From positions 62,001-126,000 of the forward strand of contig DCVT01000044.1 of the NCBI GenBank assembly GCA_002328075.1: a stretch of DNA of 64,000 nucleotides. The letters run 5' to 3'. This DNA comes from Anaerolineales bacterium UBA2181. GTDB lineage: Bacteria > Chloroflexota > Anaerolineae > Promineifilales > UBA4811. The translations under genes were made by a program, and so were the position numbers. Every line of letters begins with the position of its first letter. The first letter of the stretch is position 1. Positions 50,965 to 59,342 of this stretch are shown here, in pieces. Under the pieces are notes generated by a model, which saw nothing but the letters and a program-made list of their open reading frames with translations, had not been told where the DNA came from and searched no databases.

Positions 50965-51606
50965 ATGGTATCTGCTTACGAGCGCTGGACTTGGAAGCGA
51001 TGTAGCGAACGGGTTCTCGCGCTGAAACACCGTTTGGGGTATGGTGAGCGACTTTGGGTATTGGGTTTCGAGTTGCTGGATGACGGCCAATTAACAGACC
51101 CGTTTCATGGTGTGGAGGTGTTCAGCCCCAATAGTGCTGGCCTGCCGGCCACGATTCCTTCTCATTACAGCGCAGTCCCGGAGATGTACTGCATACTGTC
51201 CACATATGCAGCGGCAGGCGAGATACCGCTTTCGGGAGAACAGGTCTCATTGGCGGCTCTCGACCCAATGTGGCGGTCTGAACTATCGGAGATGGACAGT
51301 GCAGCATTGCTAAAATACGTAGGGCAAGACTTCACGATGTTGCAGATGGTCGATGTACCATTCTTCGGAGCAAAGTTGGAGCGAGGGGATCTTGCATTTG
51401 ACGTGTGGCCACTACCCAAAGCGCCTGTCACATTGGTACTATGGCAGGGAGATGAGGAGGTAGTTGACGGTGGCACTATGCTCTTTGACAGGACGGTCAC
51501 TCACTATGTGCCGGGCCTGGTGAGAGAGCTGGCTTGGCTGACAGTGTGGCGTTTGCGAAATATCCTGAATCCAGAGGTAAAGTGGGGGTATCATCAGCTT
51601 GCGTAA
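50965..51606 (+). CDS. DUF3786-like protein of unknown function
   Basis: A 213-residue intact protein. The middle and end, LSGEQVSLAALDP, DFTMLQMVDVPFFGAKLERGDLAF, VTLVLWQGDEEVVDGGTMLFDRTVTHYV, resemble the DUF3786 family, whose members occur in anaerobes, sometimes beside corrinoid or iron-sulfur proteins, with no known activity. AGGTGAG lies five bases before the ATG. Base composition here is visibly less GC-rich than in the flanking operons, and gene fragments lie on both sides, so it may be a recent arrival. The family call is from pattern memory only. Confidence 0.6.
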   Translation: MVSAYERWTWKRCSERVLALKHRLGYGERLWVLGFELLDDGQLTDPFHGVEVFSPNSAGLPATIPSHYSAVPEMYCILSTYAAAGEIPLSGEQVSLAALDPMWRSELSEMDSAALLKYVGQDFTMLQMVDVPFFGAKLERGDLAFDVWPLPKAPVTLVLWQGDEEVVDGGTMLFDRTVTHYVPGLVRELAWLTVWRLRNILNPEVKWGYHQLA

Positions 51607-51791
51607 GCTGCTAAAGCAGCGGGTGAGCCGTCCAACACCGCTTGCAGGCGACGCCGTTATCGCAGCCTTGAATCGCGGCACAATTGGGTTATTTGAGGCA
51701 CATTGAATTGTAGGCACGGCGCGAGATCCGCGGCACGCCTGAAAGCCACCGTACGGCGTCATACACGATTTCATCAAGCGGTCCATGTTCC

Positions 51792-52208
51792 ATGAACGAA
51801 ATCCAGGAGCGAATCGCGCTCAGCTTTAAATCGCAGGGCCTGATGGCAACCCTCGGCGCGCAGCTTGTCTCGGTTACAGACGGCGAGGTGCAAATAGCAT
51901 TGCCGTTTTCCGAACAGCTTTGCCAACAGCACGGCTATGTTCACGCTGGCGCAATAACAAGTGTCCTTGACAGTGCCTGTGGGTAGGCAGCGTTGACCAA
52001 GGCACCGCCCGATTGCGAGGTTGTCACAGCTGAATTCAAGATCAACCTTTTGCGACCTGCGATGGGCGAACGATTCTTGGCAATCGGAAGGGTGCAGAGT
52101 CCGGGCAAGCTTCTCACTGTCTGCACAGGACAAGTCCGAGCCTTTTCGGGAACAGCCTGCACTGTGGTTGCCATCATGCAGGCAACGATCGTCAATGTAC
52201 GTTTGTGA
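51792..52208 (+). pseudogene. PaaI-family thioesterase with in-frame UAG
   Basis: The frame from ATG 51792 encodes a hotdog-fold PaaI thioesterase: GQLVSV-like strand, HGYVHAGAITSVLDSACG, then a UAG (51984-51986), then in the same frame AALTKAPPDCEVVTAEFKIN and LLRPAMGERFLAIGRVQSPG to a UGA at 52208. In the family DSACG is followed by a Tyr before AAL, so a Tyr codon probably became amber. Apart from that single codon the 138-codon gene looks complete, including HGxxxxG and the substrate-loop FKINLLRPA. It would hydrolyse an aryl- or acyl-CoA if translated. Confidence 0.8.
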
Positions 52209-52373
52209 CGGCTAATCTCTTGCTCAGTTGGACCCGCCCAAGCGGCGATCCTTCGGCCCACCGCTTGTCTGGCCGGTTAACTCCAACGTTAGGGGTTCCA
52301 CCAGCAGCCATTAAGAGGCCGCGTGGAATGCGTTTTCAGGACATTATCTGACAATTCCCTTGGTTGGAGGCCG

Positions 52374-52472
52374 ATGGTGAAAGCTCTCGTCGTCCATGAT
52401 TCACAGTTTGGAAATAGTGAACCAGATGGGATGTTGGGAGAGGACTTTAAGACAACAAACCTGCCAGAGTAA
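52374..52472 (+). pseudogene. Flavodoxin-like N-terminal fragment
   Basis: GGAGG precedes an ATG opening VKALVVHDSQFGNSE, the FMN-phosphate loop of flavodoxins and flavodoxin-domain proteins (usual form VVYDSxxGNTE). The frame drifts from the family after about 17 residues and ends at 52472. The rest of the domain is not present in any frame I could follow. Confidence 0.5.
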
Positions 52473-53046
52473 ATCGATGCCATGTCGCCGGCGGGTGCAG
52501 ACATACGTTTCATCATGGACGGCGCAACGGGCAACGTGATCCATAGCACGGTCCCTCCCCAGCAGGTTAACCGAGCGACAGTACACGCAACGGTCAGCGG
52601 ATTCTGGTACGTGTTATAGGGACACGACGAGATCTGGAGAGATAATGTCGTGGAGAGCTGCATCACTTCTCTCGTCCCAGGCACCTCCAGCGATATTCGG
52701 GTGGGAACTGCGTTTCAATCCCGGAACATGTCAGACGTAGACTTGAAGTTCATCGGCATCGCCATGCCGCCTTTGCGGGGAGACTCAGAGGCTACCCATG
52801 TCAAGGGTATATGGCAGCCAACAGCCAGTCGCAAGTCCTGCCAAGAGAGCGGGGCGCAATCCGACCTGTCGAGTTCCCTTGACACGCCGGCTGATGTCAA
52901 ACCGCCGATGCTGGCGAATTCGCCCGAATTCGCGCTGGATGGTGATCGCGATGGGTACATCCGGCCGCCGTGTGGTTAGATCGGCCGCCGCCACCACTTC
53001 GGCGCAGTGGGTTTCCACGCTACCACTCCGGCAACGCAGGCCCCGT
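52473..53046. other. Degraded intergenic stretch
   Basis: About 570 bases without a gene I can support. Open frames on both strands (for example 52650-52979 plus and 52785-53018 minus) have no family-like sequence. It continues the fragment-rich, lower-GC zone that begins near 50.2 kb. Confidence 0.45.
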
Positions 53047-53072
53047 TTGCGTTTTCACTGCCTTGTGCTATC

Positions 53073-54029
53073 ATGACGCCCTTGGATTCGAACGGCGGGC
53101 CGCGCTCGCCCGGCAACATGGCCGCTACGCCACCCATCTGTGACTACGAGGATTCCGATTACCGCACCCGGTTCTGGGAGGACCAGGGGCGCGAGTATGA
53201 GGACGCAGCCGAACGGATCGCTATTCGCCGCCTGCTTCCGCCAACTGGCGGTCTGTTGATGGACCTGGGCGCCGGGTTCGGCCGCCTGGCAGACCTGTAT
53301 GACGGTTATCGCCGGGTGGTGCTGTTTGACTTTTCCCGTTCGCAACTGCAGTACGCCCGCTCCCAGCTAGGAGACGAGCGTTTTGTGTACGTGGCTGGCG
53401 ATATGTACCGGCTCCCCTTTGTCGCCGGCCTTTTTGACGCAGTGAACCAGGTGCGGGTCATCCACCATGCGGCCGATCCCGCGGCTGTTTTCGCCGAGGT
53501 GCGGCGGGTGGTCCGGCCAGACGGGGTTTTTCTGCTCGAATTCGCCAACAAGCGGAACCTCAAGGCCATCGCCCGCTACCTTTTGCGTCGCCAGGCTTGG
53601 TCTCCCTTTGACCTGCAGCCGGTAGAGTTCGTGGACCTCAACTTTGATCTGCACCCCTCCTGGGTTCGGCGCGAACTGACCTCGGCCGGCTTTCTGCCCG
53701 GTCAGCTCCTCACCGTCTCTCATTTTCGCCTTGGTCTCCTCAAACGCCGTGTTCCGACCCGCTGGCTGGTCCAGGCAGATCGCCTCCTTCAGTTCACCGG
53801 CCGGTTGTGGCAGCTCACGCCGAGCGTCTTTGTATGCTCGCGCGCTTCCGCCTCTGGCGTTGTGGCGCTGACGGGAACCTTTTTTGCCTGTCCGGCTTGC
53901 CAATGCCCGCTCCCCACCCCGCAGGCGTTGGTGGAGGGATCTGCGCCGGCTAACGGAGAACTGGTCTGCCGACCCTGTGGACGGACCTGGCCGATCTCGG
54001 CCGGCGTGTATGATTTCAAGGGCGTTTGA
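53073..54029 (+). CDS. Class I SAM methyltransferase with C-terminal zinc-ribbon-like Trm112 segment
   Basis: A protein of about 318 residues. The SAM-binding core reads LLMDLGAGFGRLADLY (motif I), RVVLFDFSRSQL, VAGDMYRLPFVAGLFDAVNQVRVIHH and VVRPDGVFLLEFANKRNL, as in UbiE/MenG-type methyltransferases. The C-terminus (about 265-318) has CPACQCPL and CRPCGRTWPISAGVYDF, a Trm112/YcaR-like zinc ribbon. A possible promoter (TTGCGT 53047, TATCAT 53069) overlaps the ATG at 53073, so the ATG at 53118 may be the real start. It converges with and overlaps the next gene by 14 bases. Confidence 0.83.
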   Translation: MTPLDSNGGPRSPGNMAATPPICDYEDSDYRTRFWEDQGREYEDAAERIAIRRLLPPTGGLLMDLGAGFGRLADLYDGYRRVVLFDFSRSQLQYARSQLGDERFVYVAGDMYRLPFVAGLFDAVNQVRVIHHAADPAAVFAEVRRVVRPDGVFLLEFANKRNLKAIARYLLRRQAWSPFDLQPVEFVDLNFDLHPSWVRRELTSAGFLPGQLLTVSHFRLGLLKRRVPTRWLVQADRLLQFTGRLWQLTPSVFVCSRASASGVVALTGTFFACPACQCPLPTPQALVEGSAPANGELVCRPCGRTWPISAGVYDFKGV

Positions 54030-55179
54030 TCAGCGCCAGCGGACGCAGGTGGGAGGCAAGGGGCGGCGGAAAGCCCACCGCCAGTGCGGTTCCCAGGACC
54101 AGAACCACCGCATTTGGCGTTCCTGCATGCAGAGCGGCGGCGGCGGTGCCATCGTGGATTGGGTGGATACTCAGTGACCGGCCAGTCAGTTGGCTGGTCG
54201 CCTCTGCCAGTAGAGGCCGCACGTCCCGAGCGAGGCAACCCATCTGCGCGTACGGGCCACTGCCCAGCAGCCGCCCGCCCCGCACGTACGTTGCGACTGA
54301 GAGCATGACCTCGCTGCCCTGTGCATGGCCGTCGCTCTCGCTCTCAGCTAGGGTTTGCGCAATGACCTCGCTGACGAATGCCAGAACGCGACGACCGAGG
54401 GCGCGCCGCGCCGGCATATCCCCCGGCCCGGGGAAGTGATCCGGCCCAGTCAAGTCCCAGGGCACAGGCAGCGGCTGGTATGATTGAACGTCCACCAAGC
54501 AGCCTCCGATGAGGGTGACACACGCCCTCTTGACCAGCGTGCTACCACAATCGAGGCTGAGCGCCTGGCGAGTGTCGGCAGGCAGGAATCGGCTGGCGCC
54601 CAGCAACCCCATGGCATCTGGTCGCTCGGACACCTCGATGGTGATTTGGCCGGCTTGGCCGGTTTCGCCAAGGTAATGCCGAGCCTCTCGCGCCACGAGT
54701 TCGCCCAGCAGCCCGGTGACGAGGCCACCTCCCAGCCACACGCACCGGACTGCGGCCCAGCGATCCCAGTCGCCGTCATGCCACTCCGCCCGGGCCAGCC
54801 GGTTCACCGCATCACCACGGTGCAACACCAGCAGGATATGGCCCAAGTTACGTCCCAGCCGGCGCCCGATGGCTGCAGCTGCAGCCCTCTCTTCCGCGCA
54901 CGGGCTCTCCAGCCGGTCTGCCACGAGGCGAGGCAGTCCAACCCGGACCGGCACCGAGTGGTCATCGGAAAGCCACTCGGCCGGTACTCCCAGCGCCGGG
55001 GCCTTTTCTCGGGCATACCGCACCAGCGCCTCGGTTGAAAGCAGATCGCAAGCCGTATGCCCGCGGACCCCTTCATCCATTGGGACGCCGGGAAGATCCG
55101 CGATCATGACTCGGTTGATCGAGATGTGCGGGGGCGTCTTTGGGACATTCACACGCGTAGTGTGACTGACTTTGGTCAA
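54016..55179 (-). CDS. ASKHA-fold (actin/hexokinase-like) protein of unknown function
   Basis: A 387-residue protein. A phosphate-1-type loop LSLDCGSTLVKRACVTLIGG near residue 210 and a distal HDGTAAAALHAGTPNAVVLVLGTALAVGF suggest an actin-like ATPase domain of the type in ROK/BadF/hydantoinase-like proteins; the N-terminal 200 residues have no pattern I recognise. The TTG at 55179 overlaps the upstream lipoprotein stop as TTGA, consistent with the GTGA junction one gene earlier; ATG 55107 is an alternative. It is the third gene of the GT4-lipoprotein operon. I do not recognise a specific family. Confidence 0.65.
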   Translation of the reverse strand: MTKVSHTTRVNVPKTPPHISINRVMIADLPGVPMDEGVRGHTACDLLSTEALVRYAREKAPALGVPAEWLSDDHSVPVRVGLPRLVADRLESPCAEERAAAAAIGRRLGRNLGHILLVLHRGDAVNRLARAEWHDGDWDRWAAVRCVWLGGGLVTGLLGELVAREARHYLGETGQAGQITIEVSERPDAMGLLGASRFLPADTRQALSLDCGSTLVKRACVTLIGGCLVDVQSYQPLPVPWDLTGPDHFPGPGDMPARRALGRRVLAFVSEVIAQTLAESESDGHAQGSEVMLSVATYVRGGRLLGSGPYAQMGCLARDVRPLLAEATSQLTGRSLSIHPIHDGTAAAALHAGTPNAVVLVLGTALAVGFPPPLASHLRPLALIKRP

Positions 55180-56123
55180 TTGACGGGAGAGATTACCAGC
55201 CCCTGCTCGTCGCGGAGGAACCCCTCGGGGGTCAGACCCACGCCACGGAGGAAGCGGAGCGATTCAGTTCCCGACGCCTGCGTCGTGACTGTGTCGATGG
55301 AAGCATGCAGCGTCAGAACCGCACCAGCAGGGAGAGCGATGGGGGTGCTGCCCAGAACGGTCAGTCGGCCGGTATCTCGTGTCAATCGGAAGAGGACCTC
55401 ACCCGCCTTGACCTGCTGACCCAGCACATAAAGCGGTTGGATCGTGCCGCTATACACAAACGTAGCTCGAAGCAACTGCTCGTCACTCAGCGGGTGATCA
55501 ACGCTCAGCGTCTGAACCGTTTGGTCATTGATCATGCGCATGGTTCCCGGCATGACGACCCCGCCCCAGGGGGCTCGCACCGTTGGGCCCAGTTCGCCAG
55601 ACGCCGGCAGGGCCAGATCAAACGCCAAAAAGCTCCAACCGGGGAATCCATCGATCTCCACGCTCTGAACCCGAAACGGTGTCTGCACCAGATGCAGGCT
55701 GACGGGCAGAACCAACCGGCCGAGGGAAATCTCGGCATCCGTAAGTTGGCGCGGAATCGAATCGGCCACCAACAGGTCACGGTGGACCTCAGTGAATGGA
55801 TCGGGTATGCGGCGCAGGGTGTCCGAGGGCGCCTGGTTCTCGACCGATCGTTCGGATGGCAGGTCAGTTGGAAGCGGTAAAAGGGTGATCTGACTCCAGT
55901 CCAGCGTGGGGCTGCTGACAATTACTGGGTTGGTTGAGGTGAGCTGCAGGGCGGCCGGTGTCCCAGTGGGATAGATGATCGTCACCGGGTAGTCCGGCGT
56001 CCCCGGGCCCGACCCAGATTGGCAGGCGCTCAATATCAGTAGCGCCGGCAATACGCCCGTGACCGCCATCCGCAAGACAAACCTCCCCACACGTTCCGCA
56101 CCAAGCTCAACGGCCGCCATCAC
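55176..56123 (-). CDS. Secreted lipoprotein of unknown function
   Basis: A 315-residue protein with an N-terminal hydrophobic stretch and lipobox LSAC (Cys about 34), a Ser/Thr/Pro-rich spacer, and a beta-rich region of about 200 residues containing VRAPWGGVVMPG and YVLGQQVKAGEVLFRLT, which recall the biotinyl/lipoyl-like barrel of metallopeptidase M23 and membrane-fusion proteins. No catalytic motif is seen. GGGAGG is upstream; the GTG (56123) overlaps the glycosyltransferase stop as GTGA, with ATG 56120 as the next choice. Function unknown, location extracytoplasmic. Confidence 0.72.
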   Translation of the reverse strand: MMAAVELGAERVGRFVLRMAVTGVLPALLILSACQSGSGPGTPDYPVTIIYPTGTPAALQLTSTNPVIVSSPTLDWSQITLLPLPTDLPSERSVENQAPSDTLRRIPDPFTEVHRDLLVADSIPRQLTDAEISLGRLVLPVSLHLVQTPFRVQSVEIDGFPGWSFLAFDLALPASGELGPTVRAPWGGVVMPGTMRMINDQTVQTLSVDHPLSDEQLLRATFVYSGTIQPLYVLGQQVKAGEVLFRLTRDTGRLTVLGSTPIALPAGAVLTLHASIDTVTTQASGTESLRFLRGVGLTPEGFLRDEQGLVISPVN

Positions 56124-57220
56124 TGCATCACCTCCCGATAGACCTGAACCGTCTGCGCAGCCACCCGTTTCTGGGTGTAACGCGTCAAGACCCGCAGCCG
56201 GCCCTTTTCAGCCAGATCCGATCGAACGGAAGGATTGGTCATCAAGTATTCCAGGTGACTGGCCAAAGCCGCCACATCGTCTTCTGGAAAGACCAGGCCG
56301 GCCTCGCCGATGACGTTGGGAATCTCGCCGCTGTTCGAGCCCACTGCCACCGCGCCGCAGGCCATGGCTTCAATCAACACCCGTCCGAACTGCTCCATCC
56401 AATTCGGCCGGCTACGCGAAGGCAGCACCAGCACATCCAGTTGTTGAAGAAACGCCGGCATCCGGGCCGAGGGCAGCTGGCCGTCAAAAAAGAGCCGGTC
56501 CTGCACTCCCACCTCGCGGGCCAAAGCCGTCAGGCCGGCCCGTTCCGGCCCGTCGCCTGCGATCGCCAGATGGCACGGACATGGAAGGCTGGCCACGGCT
56601 CGTATCAGCAGGTCGACCCCTTTTTCTGACACCAGGCGACCGGCATAGCCAACGACAAAACTGCGGCCGGGGGGGCGCCGTTCAGGCGGCGAGAACAGCT
56701 GTGGGTCGACACCAAACTGTGGGATGACTGCCAACGGCCCGCGGTATCCTTTTCGCCGCCAGACCTCGGCCGCTCCCTGGCTGCCCACAATAGCGTGATC
56801 AACTCCCCGCAGCACCGCCATCTCCATCGTCCGGAACGGTACCGGATACCTGCGGGATAGGTTCTGCCAGGAAAAAAAGAGGCTTCTGATGCCTGCCCGC
56901 TTGGCCAAACGCCAGGCGTGCCAGGTAGCCAGGTTGTAGGGTTCCTCATCAATGTGCAGGATGTCCGGTTGGAACTCGCGTACCCGTTGGCGCAGGCGTG
57001 GAAAGTAATACAGGTGATAATTCCCGTTCCAGGCGATGGGATCCACCAGGAGCCGATACCCCGCCAGGTGCGCCCGCTCTAATTTCACGGTGCCTTGAAC
57101 ATCCCGCCAAGTGGGCGGCACCACTACCGTCAACTCTACGTCTTTGGAGCGGGCAATCTCCTCCAGCTTGCGCTGGTAGATACCCGCCAGGCAGGCCTTG
57201 GAAACCATCAGCACGCGCAT
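56120..57220 (-). CDS. Glycosyltransferase family 4 protein
   Basis: A 366-residue GT-B glycosyltransferase. The C-terminal domain is clear: VVGYAGRLVSEKGVDLLIRAVASL, AIAGDGPERAGLTALA, and the donor-site motif EQFGRVLIEAMACGAVAVGSNSGEIPNVIGEAGLVF with the ExxxxxxxE pair. The N-terminal domain carries HIDEEPYNLATWHAW. The ATG at 57220 has GAGG six bases upstream. It would attach a sugar to a lipid carrier or glycan precursor in the cytoplasm; with GT39-like and PTPS-related membrane proteins on the other strand it suggests a glycan or exopolysaccharide function. Confidence 0.9.
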   Translation of the reverse strand: MRVLMVSKACLAGIYQRKLEEIARSKDVELTVVVPPTWRDVQGTVKLERAHLAGYRLLVDPIAWNGNYHLYYFPRLRQRVREFQPDILHIDEEPYNLATWHAWRLAKRAGIRSLFFSWQNLSRRYPVPFRTMEMAVLRGVDHAIVGSQGAAEVWRRKGYRGPLAVIPQFGVDPQLFSPPERRPPGRSFVVGYAGRLVSEKGVDLLIRAVASLPCPCHLAIAGDGPERAGLTALAREVGVQDRLFFDGQLPSARMPAFLQQLDVLVLPSRSRPNWMEQFGRVLIEAMACGAVAVGSNSGEIPNVIGEAGLVFPEDDVAALASHLEYLMTNPSVRSDLAEKGRLRVLTRYTQKRVAAQTVQVYREVMQ

Positions 57221-57241
57221 TCAAGTCCTCGAGGGCTGTTT

Positions 57242-57269
57242 TTGACACCGCTCGCTGGTGTGCTATAAT
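57242..57269 (+). promoter_or_regulatory. Consensus sigma70 promoter
   Basis: A perfect TTGACA (57242-57247), a 16-base spacer and a perfect TATAAT (57264-57269). Transcription would start near 57276. This is the best promoter match in the window. Confidence 0.8.
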
Positions 57270-57275
57270 CCTTCC

Positions 57276-57371
57276 AAACTGGTATGCGGAGCTGGCCTAT
57301 GCAGATAGGCCCACTGGATGAAAAGGAATCGTGGGTAGAGGGAGCCCATTCCGATGGAGTGGGTTTTTTGT
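57276..57371 (+). ncRNA. Candidate ~95-nt small RNA or leader attenuator
   Basis: The predicted transcript contains a perfect hairpin GGCCTAT GCAG ATAGGCC (57294-57311) and ends in CCCATTCC GAT GGAGTGGG (one G-U pair) followed by TTTTTT (57364-57369), a textbook terminator. It lies between the consensus promoter and the GT39-like gene. It matches no RNA family I can recall; the SRP, 6S and riboswitch landmarks I know are absent. Confidence 0.5.
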
Positions 57372-57420
57372 TGTCCGTCGGCCCGATGCAGGACGACTGA
57401 CTGTCTGGCGGAATGAATCC

Positions 57421-59322
57421 TTGAACCGGCGCCAATTTACGACCTATGTTTTGCTGGTCACTGCTCTGGGCGCAGGTTTGCGGCTGATCCAATTCGGCTC
57501 CGTGCCGGCAGGACTTTACCAAGATGAGGCCTTTAACGGTCTGGATGCGCTCCGGGTCTTGGCAGGCGAACATGCCCTCTATTTTACCACCAACAACGGT
57601 CGGGAACCGCTGCTCATCTACCTCGTCAGCCTGGGCATCGCCTGGCTCGGTCGGACGCCACAAGCGGTGCGGTTACCCGCACTACTCCTGGGCACGTTGA
57701 CCATACCGGCGACCGCGCTCCTGGGCAGCAGTCTGTTTAATCGGCGGGTCGGCATCCTGTCGGCTTTTGTCGTGGCGGGGAGTTTCTGGACACTCCACCT
57801 CAGCCGGGTAGGCTTCCGGGCGGTAGGGTTGCCCCTGTTCACCGCCTTGGCCTTGGCGGCCGGCTGGCACGGCGCTCGACGCGCCAAATGGGAATGGATG
57901 GTGCTGGGTGGCATCTGCTACGGCCTTGGATTCTACACCTACCTGGCAGTTCGCGCGACCCCAATCGTGCTGTTTGCCTGGGCAGCCGCCATGGTGTTGG
58001 CCGGTCACTGGGCCGACCTGTGGCGGACCGGAAGGTGGTTCGTTCTGGCGGCCGCCCTTGTCGTGACGCCTCTGCTGGCCGTGGCTTTGAGCGACCCAGC
58101 AATCATGTTTGGCCGAGTTGGCCAGGTTTCCATACTGGGCCATGGCAATCTGGCGGGCGCACTGATCCAGAACCTGGGTCGAGGGTTGGGTCTTTACGTC
58201 TGGCAGGGCGATGTCATCCCACGACATAACCTGCCGGGCAGGCCGGTGTTTGATCTCATTATGGCCTTCTTTTTCCTGATAGGCCTGGCCTGGTTGGTCA
58301 AGCACCGGCGGAGGCCCGCAGCCATGCTGACACTTTTGTGGAGTTTTCTGATGCTGGCGCCGACAATCCTGGCAGAGGACACGCCCCACTTTTTGCGGGC
58401 GGTCGGCGTCTTGCCCTTGGCCATGGTCATCCCTGCGCTGGGATTGGATCAGAGCTGGCAATGGATGGAGCGACGCCGGCAACGCGGCTGGTTGGCGCCG
58501 GCAATGGCGGCGACCGTGCTGAGTGCGAGCCTGGCCTGGACTGCCTGGGATTACTGGGGAAACTATGCACGGCAGCCCATCACCGCCTACGCGTTTCAAT
58601 CGGCTGCGGTGGAGATGGCGGAGCAGATCGATGATTTCGACGGGCCGGTGTGGGCCAGTGAGCGATTCGTGCACGAGTGGGAAGCAATCCCCTTGATGGT
58701 AGAAAGCACGACGGTCCATTGGATCGCGGAGGATGCAGACCTGCAGATCGATGCGCTGCCGGCTCTGCTGTTGGTTTGGCCGTACCACCGCGTGGCGGAT
58801 CTTATGGCCACATTGCCCTCCAGCATCAGCCTGCAGGGTTGGCGGGGCCCGCTGATCAAGGGCGACCTGGAGGACAGCGCCTACCCACTGTATTGGGGGT
58901 ATTTGCTGGAAAGCGACCCCGGCCTGACGGGTACGCCCCTGGCCCGGTTTTCCAACGGGATGACCCTGGACCGGGCAGCTGCGAGTGGCGATGGCCGGTC
59001 CGTCACCCTGGAATGGACCATTGCCGAGCGGGCAGATGGCGATTATACTGTGTTTGTGCACGTGACGGGACGAGACGGAATAGTGGCACAGGACGATTCA
59101 AGGCCGGCCGCGGGGACATACCCGACCCAGTGGTGGCGGCCTGGTGACCGGATAGTGGATCTGCATGCGATTCCGATGCCGGTCGCTTACGACCATGGGC
59201 TCCACCAGACGGTGGTGGGCCTTTATCACTCTGAAACGCGAGAACGCGTGGCGGTCCTGGCGGCCGACGGCACTTGGGTGAGCGACCACGTGATCCTCCC
59301 CGCCGATAGGCCGGGCGGTTGA
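57421..59322 (+). CDS. GT39-like (ArnT/PMT) membrane glycosyltransferase
   Basis: A 633-residue protein from the TTG at 57421; a GTG at 57331 is in frame but would translate through the terminator hairpin, so it is less likely. It has about 10-12 transmembrane helices in the first 400 residues. The N-terminal periplasmic loop reads GLYQDEAFNGLDALRVL, with the Asp-Glu pair used by dolichyl/undecaprenyl-phosphate sugar transferases, and NGREPLLIYL follows. After about 420 there is a soluble domain (GRSVTLEWTIAERADGDYTVF) with a beta-sandwich look. Role: transfer of a sugar from a lipid carrier to an extracellular acceptor. Confidence 0.83.
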   Translation: MNRRQFTTYVLLVTALGAGLRLIQFGSVPAGLYQDEAFNGLDALRVLAGEHALYFTTNNGREPLLIYLVSLGIAWLGRTPQAVRLPALLLGTLTIPATALLGSSLFNRRVGILSAFVVAGSFWTLHLSRVGFRAVGLPLFTALALAAGWHGARRAKWEWMVLGGICYGLGFYTYLAVRATPIVLFAWAAAMVLAGHWADLWRTGRWFVLAAALVVTPLLAVALSDPAIMFGRVGQVSILGHGNLAGALIQNLGRGLGLYVWQGDVIPRHNLPGRPVFDLIMAFFFLIGLAWLVKHRRRPAAMLTLLWSFLMLAPTILAEDTPHFLRAVGVLPLAMVIPALGLDQSWQWMERRRQRGWLAPAMAATVLSASLAWTAWDYWGNYARQPITAYAFQSAAVEMAEQIDDFDGPVWASERFVHEWEAIPLMVESTTVHWIAEDADLQIDALPALLLVWPYHRVADLMATLPSSISLQGWRGPLIKGDLEDSAYPLYWGYLLESDPGLTGTPLARFSNGMTLDRAAASGDGRSVTLEWTIAERADGDYTVFVHVTGRDGIVAQDDSRPAAGTYPTQWWRPGDRIVDLHAIPMPVAYDHGLHQTVVGLYHSETRERVAVLAADGTWVSDHVILPADRPGG

Positions 59323-59342
59323 CCAGATCTGGGAGAGAATAG

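Noticed and set aside
37571..52208. UAG reassigned as a Tyr codon
   Set aside because: Many intact genes in this window end in UAG at the expected family length, so genome-wide reassignment does not fit; kept only as a question about suppression.
57331..57420. GTG at 57331 as the start of the GT39-like protein
   Set aside because: Those codons run through a terminator hairpin and T-run and have no homology-like sequence; the TTG at 57421 starts near the first membrane helix.
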